Origin: JAKQIM01 sp029557965
GTDB lineage: Bacteria > Chloroflexota > Anaerolineae > Anaerolineales > UBA4823
Direction: 5' to 3'
Assembly: GCA_035341015.1 (NCBI GenBank)
Contig: DAOQUL010000007.1
Coordinates: 1 to 64,000 of the forward strand
Length of the DNA stretch: 64,000 bases
Below, piece after piece: positions 60,601 through 64,000 of this stretch (position 1 is the first letter of the stretch; each line of letters starts with the position of its first letter). A program made the position numbers and the translations under genes. The notes beneath the pieces were generated by a model. The model was given only the letters and a program-made list of their open reading frames with translations. It did no database searches and was not told the origin of the DNA.

Positions 60601-63600
60601 TGAAGGGCAGTGCCATTTCTTCAGCAATCTTGAAGCCGCTCAAGTAGCCCTGGAAATATAAAATCTTCAAAGCCAGGTCTTGCAGCCAAAGCTGCGAAAG
60701 CCCAGTGTCCTCGATTTTGGTGAGGTTGGGCGGGGTAAACGCACCGCTGGGGGCGCTTGTAGCAGCAGGTCGGGAGCGCGCATTATCCATACAATCCTCC
60801 TGAACTCATTGGGATGATACGATGATTATAGCACGGCATTTGCCATCTGTTGCCAAAAGGGCATAAAAAATCGTGCAAAGAAGAAACCCTTGATATAATT
60901 GTGCCCATGAAATTAACAGTCGTGATCCCAGTCTACAATGAAGAGAAAACCATTCGCGAGATCATCCATCGGGTGCAGGCGACAGGCCTGGTGGACGAGA
61001 TTCTGGTAGTCGATGATGGCTCTGTGGATGGCAGCCGGGCTATTTTGGCCGAGTTGGATGGAACCGGAACAGTACGCGTCATACTCCACGACCGCAACCA
61101 GGGCAAAGGGGCTGCGGTGCGGACGGGCATCCGGAATGCCAATGGCGAGTTGATCCTGATCCAGGATGCAGATTTAGAATATGATCCACGCGATTATCCG
61201 GCTTTGCTCAGACCGATCGACGAGGACATCGCAGACGTAGTGTATGGCTCGCGCTTCTTGGGGGCTGCCAGGCGGCCAATTTTGTTTTGGAATATGGTGG
61301 CCAATAAAATCTTGACCCTGATCACCAATGTCCTCTACAATAATATTTTGACGGATATGGAAACAGGGTATAAGCTCTTCCGGCGCGAAATTGTGCAGGA
61401 TATGCCCCTGCATGCCCGAGGTTTTGAATTTGAGCCTGAGTTCACTGCCAAGATCTTGAAGCGCAAAGCACGTATCTTTGAGGTGCCCATCACCTTCAAC
61501 CCGCGCAATTATACCGAGGGCAAGAAGATCAAAGCCAGCGATGCTTTTGTTGCTATATGGACGTTGTTCAAATACCGGTTTATTGATTGATCAGTCGCTT
61601 GGGCGCAGGTCGCGCACGTTGAGCTGTAAAGAAACCCGCCCGTTGAACTCGTTCTTCTCAAAAGTATATAACAAGTCAATTGCCGCCGGCATTCTACCAA
61701 CCCAATGACCCAGCCGGAAGGCGATCGCGTCATACGTAATGCGGCCATCGGTAACAGCCAATTTCAGGTGGCTGCTGTCTTTGCCGACGGCTTGCTGGCG
61801 CGTCACACGCAAGCCGCGCGAGATAAATGCTGCCTGGCGGTTGCCATACCCGGTCGGCTGAAGCCAATCCAGGTGCGTTAACAGCTCGGGCTTTAATTCG
61901 GATAGGGGAATCTCAACATCTGCGTGCAGCACGGGACGTAAATCCAGTTCGGCCAGTTGGGTCGTGGCGATTGCTTGTAGGCGCTCTACCAACGCGGGCA
62001 GGTTTTCGTTGCGTACTGTGAATCCAGCCGCCGCCGCGTGCCCGCCATGATGCTCCAGCAGATCGGCGCACTCATCCAACGCTTTGGTAATGTGAAATTC
62101 AGGTATGCTGCGGCAAGAACCGACCGTAAATTCTTCGCCGTGGTGCGCCACGATAACAGGTCGGTAGAATAATTCAGTTAAGCGAGATGCCGCCAGGCCA
62201 ACCACACCCGGATTAAAACTGGGGTCGTCGGCAAAGATCAAGAAGTCACTTTCTGCCCGGGCCTGCGCCATCTGCTGGGCCTGCTCTTGGATCTGGTGGG
62301 TTACCTTTTGGCGTTCGCGGTTCTGGTTGTCCAATTCTTGCGCCAGGCGAGCCGCTTCTTGAACATCTTGGGTCGTCAGCAGATGGAATGCTGCCAGGGC
62401 CGAATCCAGCCGCCCGGCAGCGTTCAGGCGCGGCCCCAGCGTAAAGCCAATGTCGGTGGCGGTGATGCGGGTGGGGGTTAGGCCCGCTACCCCGATCAAA
62501 GACATGATCCCCTGGCGGCTGGGCCGGCGGATACTGCGCAGCCCGCGGCGTACCAGGGCGCGGTTTTCTCCTACCAGTGGGGCCAGGTCTGCCACAGTTC
62601 CAATCGCCACCAGATCCAGGAGACTCTCGACGCTGAAGTCTGTCTTGCCGGCCTGTTGGAGCAGCCCATCGGCCAGCTTATAGGCCAATCCAACGCCTGC
62701 CAGATCTTTGTCGGGGTATGTATCATCTGGCAGCTTGGGATTGATGATCGCCAGGGAGCTGGGGATCTCATCGCCTGGGTGGTGATGGTCGGTGATGATC
62801 AAATCCAGGCCCAGTTGTTGCGCATAGTCAGCTTCGGCCAATGAACGGATGCCGCAGTCTACGGTGATCACCAGGCGAACGCCCTCGGCATGCAAGGTGC
62901 TCAATGCCTCGAAATTCAACCCATACCCCTCATCAAAGCGGTTGGGAATATAAGGGCGCACATCTGCCCCAAGCATTTGGAATACCTGGATCAGCAGGGC
63001 GGTAGCAGTGACGCCGTCGGCGTCATAATCGCCATAGATGGCGATCGGCTCGTGTTTGTGGATGGCGTGCCAGATTCGCTCGGCTGCCGCAGAAAACCCT
63101 GACAGGTTGCCGGGTTCGGTGCCTTCTGGGGGTTGAGCTTCAAGAAATTGACGAGCCGTTTCTGGCGTGGTGTATCCGCGGTTAAATAGAATCTGCCGCA
63201 GAACGGGTGGGAAGTTTTGCAGCCCACGGTCAATATCTGGAGAAATCGGCGCCGCGACTTCCCATTGCTTTTCAAGAGGGGTGATCATTTGCTGTTTGCC
63301 ATCAGGCCGGCTCAAAGGTTTGCGCCAGGGCCAGGGCTCCTTTTAACCCCACATCATCACCAAGTGCAGCGGTCGCCAAGGTCAGGTTGTCAAGGTACTG
63401 CGCCGATAACACGTGCTCGTGTAACGCAACGCGCAGGGGGTCGAGCAGGTATTGGCCGCTTTGGACAACGCCGCCGCCGATGATGACGGCTGATGGATTG
63501 AAGATGTGCAGCCAATCTGCAATTGCTACACCCAGGTAATTGCCGGCCCTTGCCAGGGCTGCTGCCGCCAGCTTGTCACCGCGCTGGGCAGCCACAGAAA

Positions 63601-64000
63601 CATCCTTGGCGCTGATCTTCTTGTTTTCAGATAAAATGGATGGCACGCCTTTGCCAATCTCTTCTCGCACCCATCTTGCAATCGACGGGCCTGAGGCAAT
63701 TGCTTCCAGATGCCCAGGTTGACCACAGCCGCAGCGAGGCCCGTTTGGAACGACCGTCACATGCCCCAATTCGGCCGCCAGGCCGCGCACACCCAGCAGC
63801 AGCTTGTCGTTGATGATCACGCCTCCGCCGATGCCTGTGCTGACGGTAATATAGATCAGGTGGTGATGCCCTTGCCCGGCTCCGAAGCGCCACTCACCCA
63901 GGGCAGCCAGGTTGGCATCATTGCCAATCGCCGTGGGCACATGAAAGCGGTCTTCAATGTGCTTGCGAAGCGGCATATTATTCCAACCCGGGATATTGGG

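Overview
The window (about 57% GC by eye) reads as a chromosome segment of a Chloroflexota bacterium, most likely class Anaerolineae. This is inferred from gene content: tandem leucyl-tRNA synthetases, an L-M-M-N complex I membrane arm, a b-delta fused ATP synthase stalk, FemAB-type ligases, GAF/PAS signalling proteins and a CpXC-domain protein. No phage, insertion sequence or CRISPR array is visible. Coding is dense, operons are tight, and many starts overlap the previous stop.

Layout. 73-6102: two tRNA-Ala genes, a leucine T-box (specifier CTC), a leucine-rich upstream ORF that appears to be a translational attenuator, and two different leuS genes. 6196-10561: a transglutaminase-like membrane protein and a GAF-PAS-adenylate cyclase. 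10563-19198 (minus strand): a nine-gene run for envelope glycan and peptidoglycan bridges, led by creatininase- and RidA-family genes. 19409-28655: nuoA-H-J-K-L-M-M-N, the membrane arm of complex I without its peripheral arm. 28727-31170: the F0 part of ATP synthase (AtpZ/I, a, c, b-delta fusion) without F1. 31267-35821: murE, then a minus-strand M48 peptidase, adenosine deaminase and ferredoxin operon. 35916-37733: an ABC-F gene behind a leaderless 28-codon ORF and a terminator. 37781-40509: rpsO-pnp. 40734-43955: a 2-oxoacid dehydrogenase (E1 alpha, E1 beta, E2). 44058-46001: response regulators. 46041-48705: tgt-uppP-lipoprotein. 48723-50184: a palindromic operator, a glycine-riboswitch-like leader and a class III aminotransferase. 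50192-54944: a sensor kinase, a CpXC protein and a divergent FHA-regulator/Ser-Thr-kinase pair. 54949-60790 (minus): AAA ATPase, GDPD, CoA-transferase beta and a GH3 protein. 60907-64000: a GT2 glycosyltransferase, recJ and a ROK kinase cut by the window edge.

Regulation is the richest part. Three RNA leaders look like real switches. (1) leuS1 has a T-box terminator followed by a Leu-codon-rich ORF whose Leu codons CTC-CTT-C are complementary to the leuS1 Shine-Dalgarno. (2) ABC-F has a leaderless short ORF followed by an intrinsic terminator. (3) The aminotransferase leader matches the glycine aptamer layout and its P1 helix contains the Shine-Dalgarno. Promoters with a clear TATAAT/TAAAAT -10, often preceded by TGn, are frequent. 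At least five genes start within 0-3 nt of the predicted transcription start and have no Shine-Dalgarno, which suggests leaderless mRNAs.

The nuo and F0 clusters together encode only integral-membrane proton-path and stalk subunits, so the soluble halves of both machines must lie elsewhere. The second NuoM has lost the conserved TM7 lysine. All functional statements come from reading motifs; no alignment or database search was run.
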